NCBI GenBank assembly: GCA_019118605.1
Contig: DWYP01000003.1
Span: 39,753 to 103,752, forward strand
Direction of reading: 5' to 3'
DNA: 64,000 nt
From: Candidatus Alistipes faecavium
GTDB taxonomy: Bacteria; Bacteroidota; Bacteroidia; Bacteroidales; Rikenellaceae
Below the pieces are notes generated by a model. The model saw nothing but the letters and a program-made list of their open reading frames with translations, was not told the DNA's origin and did not search any database. Shown here piece after piece: positions 45,148 to 53,958 of the stretch. Within the stretch, counting starts at the first letter, position 1; each line of letters opens with the position of its first letter. Position numbers and translations under genes: made by a program.

Positions 45148-45747
45148 TTATGGGATCCACTTCATGATGCCCTCTGCGGGGTGGTTCTCCAGCCAGTTTT
45201 CAAACGCCGCTGCGTCACGCACGCCGCCTTCGAGCACCGCCCGGTAGTAGACGATTCCGGGAATCTTTTCTCCGGCGGGCGTTTCGTATTTCAGCCGCAG
45301 GATCGCCTCGCGCGTCTCGGCGGTCAGCACCGCGGCAATGCGGTCGGCCACGCGTTCGAAATAGCCCGCCCACGGCGACCCCTCCTCCATGTGGATCATG
45401 TCGATCTGCCACACCCGCCCGTCGCGGTCTTCGTACTGCGCATGCCACTCGAGGCAGCAGTCCTCGGCGTCGAGCAGGTTGGCGTATTCGATGCGCCGGA
45501 TACGGGGGTTGCGGGCGATGCGCGCCATGACGGCAAAACTCTCTTCGACACGCAGCGGCGCCGGGGTGTAGACGTGCAGATCGATGTCGAGATGCCGGCA
45601 GAGCAACCCCGAGCGGAGCGACCCGACCACTTCGGCCCGTGCCCCGGCCTCCTGCCACAACTCCCGCATGCGCAGCTCGTCGAGGATCTCCCCGGCCCGC
45701 CGTTGGTTGGCCGCGGCCAGCGTGAGGATTTCTTGCGTGTTGTCCAT
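45148..45747 (-). CDS. Nucleotidyltransferase-fold protein (unknown function)
   Basis: A 199-residue cytoplasmic protein. VVGSLRSGLLCRHLDIDLHV fits the polymerase-beta-type nucleotidyltransferase motif (GS followed some ten residues later by DxD), and a later acidic residue may be in QIDMIHMEEGSPW. The remainder is mixed helix and strand without a known partner domain. Such folds transfer nucleotides to proteins, RNA or small molecules; the substrate is unknown. There is no HEPN or antitoxin-like gene nearby, so I do not call it a toxin-antitoxin component. It lies after the recN terminator and 24 bases before the esterase-like gene. Confidence 0.7.
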   Translation of the reverse strand: MDNTQEILTLAAANQRRAGEILDELRMRELWQEAGARAEVVGSLRSGLLCRHLDIDLHVYTPAPLRVEESFAVMARIARNPRIRRIEYANLLDAEDCCLEWHAQYEDRDGRVWQIDMIHMEEGSPWAGYFERVADRIAAVLTAETREAILRLKYETPAGEKIPGIVYYRAVLEGGVRDAAAFENWLENHPAEGIMKWIP

Positions 45748-45766
45748 TTTTGTCGTGTCGTTTTGG

Positions 45767-45798
45767 AAAAATCCCCGGAAACCGCAGCTCCCGGGGAT
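45767..45798 (-). terminator. Terminator of recN
   Basis: ATCCCCGG (45771-45778) pairs with CCGGGGAT (45791-45798); on the minus strand the stem is followed by a run of five T residues. It lies about 30 bases after the recN stop and separates the bamD-recN operon from the two genes downstream. Confidence 0.75.
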
Positions 45799-45828
45799 GG
45801 TTTGTCTTGTCCTGTTGTTTTTCAGTCG

Positions 45829-47472
45829 CTATTTCCCGAGCAGGATGCGCGCCTGGGCCAGGGCCGCGTCGGTGATCTCCGCCCCGGAGAGCATCTTGGC
45901 GATCTCCGTGACGCGCTGCGCCTCGTCGAGGCGTGCGATGTCGGTGCGTCCGTCGCGCTTGTAGACGACGAAGTGGGCCGTACCCTTCGAGGCGACCTGC
46001 GGCAGGTGGGTGATGTCGACCACCTGCATCGAGGCCGAGAGCGTGGCGATGATTTCGCCCATGGCGTCGGCAATGCGTCCCGAGACCCCCGTGTCGATCT
46101 CGTCGAAGAGGATCGTCGGCAGCTGCATGCGCTCGGCGAGCAGCGCCTTGAGGGCCAGCATCACGCGCGAGAGTTCGCCTCCCGAGGCGATCTGCTCGAT
46201 CGGGCGCGGCGCGGTGCCGCGGTTGGCCGTGAAGAGAAACCGCACGGCGTCGCACCCCGTGCGCCCCGCCTCGGCAAGGGGCGCAAGCTCGATGCGGAAG
46301 ACCGTGTCGGGCATGCCCAGCCGCGCGAGCGTCGCGAGGATGTGCTTCTCGAATCCTGCCGCGGCCTTCTCGCGGGCCTCGTGTAGCGCTGCGGCCAGCG
46401 TCATGGTGCGCTCCGAAGCCTCCTGCAGGGCCTTTTCCGTGGCGGCGATGGCCTCGTCGCCGTGGACGATCGCCGCGAGTTTCTCCGCCCCTTCGTCGCG
46501 CAGGGCGATCAGCGCCCGCTCGTCGGCAACGCGGTACTTCTGCTGCAGGGCGATCAGCGCGTCGAGGCGCGCTGAGAGTTTCGCCAGCCGTTCGGGGTCG
46601 GTGTCGAGCCGTTCGGAGGCTTCGGCTGCCGAGGCGTCGATGTCCTTCAGCTCCTCGAGCACCGAACGCAGGCGGTCGGCATACTCCCCGGCCGCGGGAT
46701 AGCTCCCGCGCAGGTGGTTGAGCTCCGTTTCGGCATTTTTCAACTGCGCGAGGATGCCCGTCTCGTCGGCGTCGAAGGCGTTGCGCAGCGTGGTGAGCGC
46801 CTCGCCGATGCGGTCGGCGTTTTCGAGGATCCCCAGCTCCTGTTCCAGCTCCGCCTGCTCCCCCTCGCGGAGGTTGGCGGCCGTCAGTTCGTCGGTGCGG
46901 TGGCGGAGCCACTCCTCGTCGCGGCGCCCCCGCTCGGCCTCCTCGCGCAGGGCGTTGAGCTGCCGTTTGAGTTGCTGCACCTCGGCATACTGCGCGGCAT
47001 ACTGCTCCAGCAGGGCGCGGTTCCCCGCCACGGTGTCGAGCGCCGAGGTGCGGAACTCCTCCGACGAAAGGATCAGGTTCTGGTGCTGCGAGTGGATGTC
47101 GAGCAGCCGCGACCCGAGTTCGCGCAGCTGCGTCAGTTGCACCGGCACGTCGTTGACGAATGCCCGGCTCTTGCCCGCGGGGGTGATTACGCGCGTCAAG
47201 GTGGTCTGCGGGGCAAAGTCGAGGTCGTTCTCCTCGAAGAAGTTCTCCAGGCCGCTGCCTGTGAGGTCGAAGAGCCCTTCGACCGTGCAGTTGCGCGCGG
47301 CGTCCTTCCTGGCCGATCCGTCGTTGCGGGCCCCGAGCAGCAGCCCCAGGGCGCCGAGCAGGATCGACTTCCCGGCGCCCGTCTCTCCGGTGATGATATT
47401 CAACCGGGGGTCGAGCTCCATTTCGAGCTTGTCGATCAGCACGTAGTTTTCAACCGACAGACGGCGTAACAT
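45829..47472 (-). CDS. recN: DNA repair protein RecN
   Basis: A 547-residue SMC-like ATPase that aids double-strand-break repair. The N-terminal head has ITGETGAGKSILLGALGLLL (Walker A) after FSVENYVLIDKLEMEL-type sequence. A long coiled coil occupies about residues 150-370. The C-terminal head shows IASGGELSRVMLALKALL (signature), PTILFDEIDTGVSGRIAD (Walker B) and DITHLPQVASKG. It is the last gene of the bamD-rpoZ-coaBC-recN run, 93 bases after coaBC, and ends in a terminator. Confidence 0.96.
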   Translation of the reverse strand: MLRRLSVENYVLIDKLEMELDPRLNIITGETGAGKSILLGALGLLLGARNDGSARKDAARNCTVEGLFDLTGSGLENFFEENDLDFAPQTTLTRVITPAGKSRAFVNDVPVQLTQLRELGSRLLDIHSQHQNLILSSEEFRTSALDTVAGNRALLEQYAAQYAEVQQLKRQLNALREEAERGRRDEEWLRHRTDELTAANLREGEQAELEQELGILENADRIGEALTTLRNAFDADETGILAQLKNAETELNHLRGSYPAAGEYADRLRSVLEELKDIDASAAEASERLDTDPERLAKLSARLDALIALQQKYRVADERALIALRDEGAEKLAAIVHGDEAIAATEKALQEASERTMTLAAALHEAREKAAAGFEKHILATLARLGMPDTVFRIELAPLAEAGRTGCDAVRFLFTANRGTAPRPIEQIASGGELSRVMLALKALLAERMQLPTILFDEIDTGVSGRIADAMGEIIATLSASMQVVDITHLPQVASKGTAHFVVYKRDGRTDIARLDEAQRVTEIAKMLSGAEITDAALAQARILLGK

Positions 47473-47565
47473 GGCGGAATGTTTTTCAGTTCAGTGATGC
47501 TCCGGGCCCGGCTTCGTCGGGGTTCCGGGTGATCGGGTCATTGTTCCCGCATTCCGGAGGGCGGA

Positions 47566-48795
47566 TCACCGCTCCGCGGCGGGGATATTCAGTTTGCTTT
47601 CTATTTTGTCGACGATGCGTACGGCCACCTCGCGCTTCGACATCAGCGGCAGCTCCTCGCGTCCGGCGCGGTCGATGAGCGTCACCTTGTTCGTGTCGCC
47701 GCGGAATCCCGCCCCGGCGTCGCGCAGCGAGTTGAGGACGATGAAATCGAAGTGCTTGCGTTCGAGCTTTGCCTCGGCATGGGCCTCTTCGTCGTGGGTC
47801 TCGAGGGCGAATCCCACCAGCAGGCGCCCCTCTTTGCGGGCTCCGAGCTCCGCGGCGATGTCGCGCGTGCGGCGCAGGGCGATCGTCATCTCGCCGTCGG
47901 ACTTGCGGATCTTCGTCTGCGAGACCTCGGCGGGGGTGTAGTCCGCGACGGCCGCGCACATCACGGCGCCGTCTGCCCGGTCGAATGCCGCGACGGCCGC
48001 TTCGTACATCTCGGCGGCCGACAGCACGTCGATGCGTCGGACTCCCTGCGGCGTCGGCAGGGCCGTGCGCCCCGAGATGAGCGTCACGGAGGCGCCGCGT
48101 GCGGCCAGCTCCCCGGCGATGGCGTATCCCATCTTTCCCGAGGAGTGGTTCGAGATGAACCGCACGGGGTCGATGGCCTCGATCGTGGCTCCCGCCGTGA
48201 CGATCAGCCGTTTACCTTCGAGCGTCTTTTTTTTTTCTCCGAGCATCGCGCCGACATATGCGGCGATCGCCTCGGGTTCGGCCATGCGGCCTTTACCCGT
48301 CAGGCCGCTGGCCAGTTCGCCTTCGGCGGGCTCGATGATCCGCACGCCGCGGGCCGCGAGCGTGCGGAGGTTCTGCTGCGTGGCCTCGTGGGCATACATG
48401 TCGAGGTCCATGGCCGGGGCCACGGCCACAGGACAGCGGGCCGAGAGGTAGGTGGTGAGCAGCAGGTTGTCGGCCACTCCCGCGGCCATCTTCGCCAGGG
48501 TGTTTGCCGTGGCCGGGGCGATGAGCATGCAGTCGGCCCACTCCCCGAGCGATACGTGGGAGTTCCAGGCGCCGTTCTCGGGGTCGAAGAACTCCACGAG
48601 GATCGGACGCCTGGAGAGGGTCGCCATGGTCAGCGGGGTGATGAACTGCTTGGCCAGCGGGGTCATCACCACCTGGACGTCGGCTCCGGCGGTTTTCAAT
48701 AGACGACACAGCATCGCGGCCTTGTAGGCTGCAATGCTGCCAGTGATGCCCAGCAGGATGTGACGTCCTGCCAGCGGGGAGTTTGCGGATGCCAT
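47566..48795 (-). CDS. coaBC: Bifunctional phosphopantothenoylcysteine decarboxylase / phosphopantothenate-cysteine ligase
   Basis: A 409-residue fusion enzyme for two consecutive steps of coenzyme A synthesis. The N-terminal flavoprotein CoaC domain has GITGSIAAYKAAMLCRLLK, the SSHVSL-type His region (WNSHVSLGEWADCMLIAPAT) and PAMDLDMY. The C-terminal CoaB domain, from about residue 190, shows VTAGATIEAIDPVRFISNHS, GKMGYAIA and CAAVADYTP. It is 11 bases downstream of rpoZ, an arrangement common in Bacteroidetes. Confidence 0.96.
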   Translation of the reverse strand: MASANSPLAGRHILLGITGSIAAYKAAMLCRLLKTAGADVQVVMTPLAKQFITPLTMATLSRRPILVEFFDPENGAWNSHVSLGEWADCMLIAPATANTLAKMAAGVADNLLLTTYLSARCPVAVAPAMDLDMYAHEATQQNLRTLAARGVRIIEPAEGELASGLTGKGRMAEPEAIAAYVGAMLGEKKKTLEGKRLIVTAGATIEAIDPVRFISNHSSGKMGYAIAGELAARGASVTLISGRTALPTPQGVRRIDVLSAAEMYEAAVAAFDRADGAVMCAAVADYTPAEVSQTKIRKSDGEMTIALRRTRDIAAELGARKEGRLLVGFALETHDEEAHAEAKLERKHFDFIVLNSLRDAGAGFRGDTNKVTLIDRAGREELPLMSKREVAVRIVDKIESKLNIPAAER

Positions 48796-48806
48796 GACGC
48801 GGAGTC

Positions 48807-49139
48807 TCAGATCTCCTTCATTTCGCCCTCCTTGCCCTCCTTGTAGAGAAGTTCGTGGTCGAGGAACTCCTCGGTGGCGATGATCGTGGGCTTCGGGAGG
48901 CGCTCATAGTAGCGCGAGATCTCGATCTGCTCCCGGTTCTCGAAGGTCTCCTCCATGGTGTCGGTGGGCGACGAGAAGTCGGCGAGTTTGCGGTTGAGCT
49001 CCGTTTTGAGCTCCGTTGCGATCTGGTTGGCGCGGCGCGCGATGATGTTCACGCTTTCGTAGATGTTGCCGGTCTCCTTGTCCAGATCCACCAGCTTCCG
49101 CGTGATGGTGTTGTTGGGAATGTTCTTCTTGATTTCCAT
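48807..49139 (-). CDS. rpoZ: DNA-directed RNA polymerase omega subunit (Bacteroidetes type)
   Basis: A 110-residue protein of the Bacteroidetes omega/Rpb6-like family. The segment ETGNIYESVNIIARRANQIA corresponds to the conserved omega core (the usual R-RA-Q pattern), followed by FENREQIEISRYYERLPKPT, which is typical of this phylum. It binds the beta-prime subunit and assists polymerase assembly. It starts two bases after bamD ends and precedes coaBC, the usual Bacteroidetes order. Confidence 0.88.
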   Translation of the reverse strand: MEIKKNIPNNTITRKLVDLDKETGNIYESVNIIARRANQIATELKTELNRKLADFSSPTDTMEETFENREQIEISRYYERLPKPTIIATEEFLDHELLYKEGKEGEMKEI

Positions 49140-49141
49140 TC

Positions 49142-49972
49142 TTATATGTTGTTATCGTCGTTTTCTTCGCTGTTGCGGTCGAGGTAGTCGCGGGCGTGCT
49201 TGGCCATGCGGTCGAGCTCGCGGATGTGCGACGAGGAGGGGAACTCCTCCTTGAACGAGAGGTACGAGTCGAGCATGTCGAGGTAGCGGTCCGTCTGCTT
49301 CGAGGAGATGGAGTTGCTGGCGTAGCGGTATCCGGCGTCGACGATCAGGAACATGATCTCCTCGCGGTAGCGGCTGTCGGGATATTCGCGCAGGGCGTTC
49401 TTCAGCGCCACGATGGCCGACTTGTACCGGCCGATCTTGTAATATGTGTAGGCGTTGAGGTAGGATTTCTCGTGGAGGCGTTCGTTGAGTGTCTGGTTGA
49501 TCTCCTTGAACTGTTCGATGCGCGAGCTGTTGGGGTAGCGGGCCATGAATTCGTTGATGGCCATGATGGCCTGGGTGGTCATGGTCTGGTCGCGCGTGGG
49601 CCCGGGTGCGAGGTAGAAGAAGCAGAGCGCGTACATGCCTTCGGCATCCTCGATGAAGGCGCTTCGTCCGAACTTGCGGCGGAAGTCGTCGAGCAGCGTG
49701 GAGGCCGTATCGTAGTCGCGTTCCTTGTATTTGCAGTGGGCGTTGTAGAACGAGATGCTGTCTTCGCGCGACGTTCCGGTGTAGTAGTGCTGGACTCCCT
49801 CGAAGAGGGTCGAGGCGCGCTGCCACTTCTCCTTCTGGTAGTACTCGAGGGCCTTGCTGTAGATCAGTTCGGGCTGTCCGCTCTTGAGCAGGGCGTTGAT
49901 ACCGGAGCAACCCGAAAGGGCTACTGCTGCCGCCACAGCGCAAAGGGCGTATAAGAATTTCTGCTTCATCAT
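49142..49972 (-). CDS. bamD: Outer membrane assembly lipoprotein BamD
   Basis: A 276-residue lipoprotein (ALSGC, Cys22 from the start chosen) made of TPR-like helices (YSKALEYYQKEKWQRASTLF, EDAEGMYALCFFYLAPGPTR). It is part of the BAM complex that inserts beta-barrel proteins into the outer membrane. Possible ATG starts are 49984, 49972 and 49969; I prefer 49972 because it begins the standard lipoprotein signal. A perfect promoter lies at 50006-50036, and rpoZ, coaBC and recN follow in the same direction with short gaps. Confidence 0.93.
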   Translation of the reverse strand: MMKQKFLYALCAVAAAVALSGCSGINALLKSGQPELIYSKALEYYQKEKWQRASTLFEGVQHYYTGTSREDSISFYNAHCKYKERDYDTASTLLDDFRRKFGRSAFIEDAEGMYALCFFYLAPGPTRDQTMTTQAIMAINEFMARYPNSSRIEQFKEINQTLNERLHEKSYLNAYTYYKIGRYKSAIVALKNALREYPDSRYREEIMFLIVDAGYRYASNSISSKQTDRYLDMLDSYLSFKEEFPSSSHIRELDRMAKHARDYLDRNSEENDDNNI

Positions 49973-50005
49973 GGGTGAATCCATCCGTTACGGCGCTTTA
50001 TCGCG

Positions 50006-50036
50006 CAAAGTTACGCATAAATTAACGATTTGCAAA
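50006..50036 (-). promoter_or_regulatory. Promoter of the bamD-rpoZ-coaBC-recN operon
   Basis: The minus strand reads TTTG (50033-50036), 19 bases, then TAACTTTG (50006-50013), an exact Bacteroidetes promoter. The predicted leader to 49972 is about 27 bases. Confidence 0.85.
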
Positions 50037-50039
50037 AAA

Positions 50040-50382
50040 AAATATTGTCTGCCGGCGGGTGAAAAATGCCCGGCCGGGGCAGGAGGTTCCGGCCGGGGTG
50101 GGGTGGGGCGGCGATGGCGGAATGCAGACATGGCGATATGCGTACCGTCGTTGCGCTTCCGGGCCGTGATCCGGGAAAACCGTGATCCGGGAAGCGCCGC
50201 CCCGCCGCCGTTGCCGTTGCTGTTGCGCTGCCGCCGTTGCGCTGCCGTCATTGCCCCGCCATAACCCCGTCCGCCGCTGTTGTGCTGCCGTCATCGCTCC
50301 GCCATACTCCCGCCCCGCCGCCGTTGCCCCGTCCCTCCCCGTCCCTCCCCGCGGCGGGCCCGAGGTCTGCGGACAAAAAAGA
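50040..50382. repeat. GC-rich low-complexity spacer with degenerate repeats
   Basis: Between the bamD and greA promoters lie about 340 bases with no credible gene. The plus strand is dominated by GCCGCCGTTGC-like words. A 23-base element beginning GCTGCCGTCAT occurs at 50241-50263 and again, with two changes, at 50284-50306, and two CCGTCCCTCC copies follow at about 50328-50349. Apparent open frames here reflect the composition. Confidence 0.75.
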
Positions 50383-50414
50383 TTTGGAAATGTGAAATTA
50401 TCTTTCTATCTTTG
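50383..50414 (+). promoter_or_regulatory. Promoter of greA (distal)
   Basis: TTTG (50383-50386), exactly 20 bases, then TATCTTTG (50407-50414), a perfect match. The leader would be about 108 bases. A second exact -7 box, TATTTTTG at 50475-50482, lies within this leader and could start a shorter transcript. Confidence 0.8.
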
Positions 50415-50528
50415 TCTTGGTATGAACAGGGTTCTGGCCTTCGCGGGTCAGGATTCTTATTTTTTTACGTTGGTTATTTTTGAAAAAAGAGGCTCCGGGC
50501 ACTCCGGGGCTGTTGAATTACGGCAAAT

Positions 50529-51005
50529 ATGGCAAAAGAGACTATTTATCTGACGGCGGAGGGTTACAAGAAACTCAAGGACGAGCTCGACCACATGCGT
50601 TCTGTGGAGCGTCCGGCGATTTCGGCGGCGATTGCCGAGGCGCGCGACAAGGGCGATCTCTCGGAGAACGCCGAATACGATGCGGCCCGCGAGGCGCAGG
50701 GACTGCTCGAGATGCGCATCGCCAAACTGGAGGATACGATCGCCAACGCCCGCATTATCGACGAGTCGAAGCTCGACAAGAGCAAGGTGCAGATCCTGAG
50801 CAAGGTGACGCTTCTGAACCACAACAATAAGAAACAGGTGACCTATACGATCGTCGCCGAACACGAGGCGAATCTGCGCGAGGGCAAGTTGGCCATCGGC
50901 ACGCCGATCGCCAAGGCGCTGCTCGGCCACAAGAAGGGCGACTGCGTCGAGGTGACCGTTCCAGCCGGGACGATACGCTTCGAGATCCTCGACATCAGCA
51001 TCTGA
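50529..51005 (+). CDS. greA: Transcription elongation factor GreA
   Basis: A 158-residue Gre factor that stimulates cleavage of backtracked RNA in stalled RNA polymerase. The N-terminal coiled coil (YLTAEGYKKLKDELDHM) carries the acidic tip in ARDKGDLSENAEYDAAREAQ. The C-terminal FKBP-like domain follows (VAEHEANLREGKLAIGTPIA, ALLGHKKGDCVEV). Length and motifs are complete. It has its own promoter(s) and is followed by two hairpins, TACCCA-GAAA-TGGGTA at 51062-51077 and a strong terminator at 51088-51114. Confidence 0.97.
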   Translation: MAKETIYLTAEGYKKLKDELDHMRSVERPAISAAIAEARDKGDLSENAEYDAAREAQGLLEMRIAKLEDTIANARIIDESKLDKSKVQILSKVTLLNHNNKKQVTYTIVAEHEANLREGKLAIGTPIAKALLGHKKGDCVEVTVPAGTIRFEILDISI

Positions 51006-51087
51006 CCCTGCGGCCGGGAGGCTGCTCTCCGCGCCGCATCGCAAAAACACCGCGCAACCGCTACCCAGAAATGGGTATTTTGCATCC

Positions 51088-51114
51088 GGGCCGCATCGGG
51101 CGGCCCTTTTTTTT
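51088..51114 (+). terminator. Terminator of greA
   Basis: GGGCCGC and GCGGCCC (51088-51106) around a five-base loop, followed by eight T residues. The T tract runs directly into TATCTTCG (51116-51123), a near -7 box for the next gene. Confidence 0.88.
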
Positions 51115-51130
51115 GTATCTTCGTCCCCCG

Positions 51131-51466
51131 ATGATGATGCCTCGAAAAGCCCGATCGGCGGTCGCAGCATTCCTGCTCTCCGTCCTGCTCGCAGCCTATG
51201 CGGGCCAGAAGGTGCATATCTATCTCGAGGATCATGCCCATTTCGCAGCCTTCTGCGGCGACCTCGTGCCCGACAACCAGGCCCGCGAATCGGTCGTCGA
51301 ACAGTGCCCTGTCGACGATTTCCCGTTCTATTCCTATCTCGAACAGCCGCTTCCCGAACCGGTCTTCCATGCCGTGATGCTGGGCGTGCTGTACCCCGAG
51401 GCGACGCGCTGCGCAAACGGAAGCCGCGAGGCGTATGTCAGCCTGCGGGCTCCTCCCGCAGGTTGA
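51131..51466 (+). CDS. Small exported His/Cys protein upstream of a TonB receptor (unknown function)
   Basis: A 111-residue protein with an N-terminal membrane or signal segment (AVAAFLLSVLLAAYAGQ). The remainder is rich in His and acidic residues, with HIYLEDHAHFAAFCGD and a CPVDDFPFYSYLE segment. I cannot name a family with certainty, but Bacteroidetes genomes often place short exported proteins of this type, with HxxxH and CPxxxF patterns, next to TonB-dependent receptors for metals. Three consecutive ATG codons (51131, 51134, 51137) could start it. A weak -7 box (TATCTTCG) lies eight bases upstream. The receptor gene follows after 182 bases without a visible promoter. Confidence 0.65.
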   Translation: MMMPRKARSAVAAFLLSVLLAAYAGQKVHIYLEDHAHFAAFCGDLVPDNQARESVVEQCPVDDFPFYSYLEQPLPEPVFHAVMLGVLYPEATRCANGSREAYVSLRAPPAG

Positions 51467-51648
51467 TCCGATCCCCGCTCCGCGTCGTGCGCCGACGCAT
51501 TCCGTGCGCCCGTTTTGCGGGCCCGCCCGTCGCGTACGTCCCGGCGAGGTGCGGCATCGCGCCGCATCCCGTTGCAGGGGATCCTTGTGCCCAGTCCTGC
51601 CTTCCGCCGGACCTTTTTCCCCATGGTTCCATTCAAAAACAATCTTTC

Positions 51649-53958
51649 ATGAAACGATATATCCTGTCGGTTCTCGCGGCCGCATGCCTGTCGATAACCG
51701 CCTCCTTTGCCGGGGAAGCCTCCCCCCGGAATACCGACGCAAACCTTTTCGGACACGTCGTCGACCGTGACTCCGGGGAGCACATCCCTTATGCCTCGAT
51801 TGCCGTTGTCGGTACGGCCATCGGTACGACTACCGACGTTTCGGGGCACTATTACCTGAAAAACCTCCCCGTCGGAGAACTAACGCTCGAAGTCCGCGCC
51901 CTGGGATATGCCGCCGTGCAGGCCACCGTCACGCTCCGTCGCGGCGTCACCTCCGAACTCAATTTCGAGGTGGCTCCGAGCGGTATCCCGATGGACGAAG
52001 TGGTGGTCTCGGCGAGCCGTTCTGCCACGCTGCGGCGCGAGGCCCCGACGTTGGTGAGTGTCCTCGGGGGCGAGCTTTTCGAACGCTCCAATGCCTCCTG
52101 CCTGGCCCAGGGGCTTCCGTTTCAGCCCGGCGTGCGTGTCGAGAACGACTGCCAGAACTGCGGATTCACCCAGGTGCGCATCAACGGACTCGACGGACAC
52201 TATTCGCAGATCCTCGTCGATTCGCATCCGGTCTTCTCGGCCCTGACGGGCGTCTACGGACTGGAACAGATACCCTCGAACATGATCGAACGGGTCGAGG
52301 TGCTGCGCGGCGGCGGCTCGGCGCTCTACGGCTCGTCGGCCATCGGCGGGACGATCAACGTCATCACGAAGGAGCCGACGCGCAGCACGGCCCAGCTGTC
52401 GCATACGCTCACTTCGCTGGGCGGGAGCCACTCCTACGACAACAACTCGATGCTCAACGCTTCGATCGTTTCCGAGAGCGGGCGCGCGGGGATCGGGATC
52501 TTCGGACAGAGCCGCCACCGCTCGGGATACGACCACAACGGAGACGGCTTCACCGAGCTGCCGCTGCTCAACAGCCAGTCGGCGGGCATGCGCTCCTATA
52601 TCCGCACGGGCGCCTATTCGCGCATCACGGCGCAATACCACCACATCGAGGAGTACCGCCGGGGCGGCGACCTGCTCGACCGTCCGCCCCACGAGGCGAA
52701 CATCGCCGAGCAGATCAACCACTCGATCGACGGCGGGAGCCTGTCGTTCGACCTTTCGTCGGCCGACCGCAGCGACCGGTTCAATGCCTACGCCTCGTTC
52801 CAGAACACGGCGCGCAGGAGTTACTACGGCAGCAAGAAGGATCTCAAGGCATACGGCACGACGCGCGATCTGACCGTGGCGGCCGGAACGCAGTACGTCC
52901 ATGCCTTCGAGCGGCTGTGGTTCATGCCTGCGGAGCTGACCCTCGGGGCCGAATACAGCTACGACGGACTCCGCGACCGTTCGATCGGCTACAACATCAA
53001 CACCGACCAGACGGTGCATATCGTCGGCGGCTATTTCCAGAACGAGTGGAAGACGTCGCGGTGGTCGCTGCTTCTGGGCGGGCGCCTCGACAAACACAAC
53101 CTCGTCGACCATGTGATCTTCAGCCCGCGCGTCAACGTGCGTTTCAACCCCGCGGAGTGGGTGAATCTCCGGGCGAGCTACGCCGGGGGATACCGGGCCC
53201 CGCAGGCCTTCGACGAGGACATGCATATCGCCATCGTGGGCGGTGAGCGGGTGCGTGTGCGCCTGGCCGAGAACCTGCACGAGGAGCGGTCGCACAGCGT
53301 GAGCCTCTCGGCCGACCTTTACCACACGTTCGGCAGCGTGCCGGTGAACTTCGTGGTCGAAGGGTTCTATACGCGTCTCAACGACGTCTTCGCGCTGCGC
53401 GACCTGGAGAGCCCCGAAGGGGAGGGCAAGGTCAAGGAGCGCTACAATGGCTCGGGCGCCACGGTCGGCGGCGTGAATGCCGAGGGCCGCGCGGTCTTCA
53501 CGCGCTGGTTCGAGCTGCAGGCCGGGATGACGTGGCAGCGGAGCCGCTACGTGAAGCCCGAGGCATGGAGCGAGGATCCCGAGGTTGCGCCCGTGCGGCG
53601 AATGTTCCGTACGCCGGATCTCTACGGCTACTTCACGGCGTCGTTCAAGCCCTGGCGGCGGCTGACGGCCGACGTCTCGGGCACCTGCACCGGGGAGATG
53701 CTCGTGCAGCACATCGCCGGCTCGGGCGTGGCGAAGGATGTGGCTGTCACGACCCCGGCCTTCTGCGACGTGAACCTCCGCCTGGCCTACGACCTGCCGC
53801 TCTGCAAGGAGATCGTGCTGCAGCTGCATGGCGGCGTGCAGAACCTTTTCAATGCCTACCAGCGGGATTTCGACCGCGGTGTGGAGCGCGACTCGGGCTA
53901 TATCTACGGGCCCTCGCTGCCCCGGAGCTGGTTCGTGGGGGCGAAGATCGGCTTCTGA
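51649..53958 (+). CDS. TonB-dependent receptor with CarboxypepD_reg domain and Cys-containing plug
   Basis: A 769-residue outer membrane receptor. After the signal peptide (about residues 1-21) come a CarboxypepD_reg beta-sandwich at about 30-115 (FGHVVDRDSGEHIPYASIAV) and the plug domain with the TonB-box-like EVVVSASRSATLRRE. The plug contains NDCQNCGFTQVRINGLDGHY, with two cysteines two residues apart, and MIERVEVLRGGGSALYGSSA. The 22-strand barrel ends in PRSWFVGAKIGF. No SusD partner is present, so a small ligand such as a metal or metal chelate is more likely than a glycan. The small His/Cys protein upstream supports this. The ATG at 51649 begins the signal peptide. Confidence 0.93.
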   Translation: MKRYILSVLAAACLSITASFAGEASPRNTDANLFGHVVDRDSGEHIPYASIAVVGTAIGTTTDVSGHYYLKNLPVGELTLEVRALGYAAVQATVTLRRGVTSELNFEVAPSGIPMDEVVVSASRSATLRREAPTLVSVLGGELFERSNASCLAQGLPFQPGVRVENDCQNCGFTQVRINGLDGHYSQILVDSHPVFSALTGVYGLEQIPSNMIERVEVLRGGGSALYGSSAIGGTINVITKEPTRSTAQLSHTLTSLGGSHSYDNNSMLNASIVSESGRAGIGIFGQSRHRSGYDHNGDGFTELPLLNSQSAGMRSYIRTGAYSRITAQYHHIEEYRRGGDLLDRPPHEANIAEQINHSIDGGSLSFDLSSADRSDRFNAYASFQNTARRSYYGSKKDLKAYGTTRDLTVAAGTQYVHAFERLWFMPAELTLGAEYSYDGLRDRSIGYNINTDQTVHIVGGYFQNEWKTSRWSLLLGGRLDKHNLVDHVIFSPRVNVRFNPAEWVNLRASYAGGYRAPQAFDEDMHIAIVGGERVRVRLAENLHEERSHSVSLSADLYHTFGSVPVNFVVEGFYTRLNDVFALRDLESPEGEGKVKERYNGSGATVGGVNAEGRAVFTRWFELQAGMTWQRSRYVKPEAWSEDPEVAPVRRMFRTPDLYGYFTASFKPWRRLTADVSGTCTGEMLVQHIAGSGVAKDVAVTTPAFCDVNLRLAYDLPLCKEIVLQLHGGVQNLFNAYQRDFDRGVERDSGYIYGPSLPRSWFVGAKIGF

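Noticed and set aside
45148..45747. Toxin-antitoxin reading of the nucleotidyltransferase-like gene
   Set aside because: No HEPN-type or small partner gene is adjacent, and the neighbour is an exported esterase-like enzyme.
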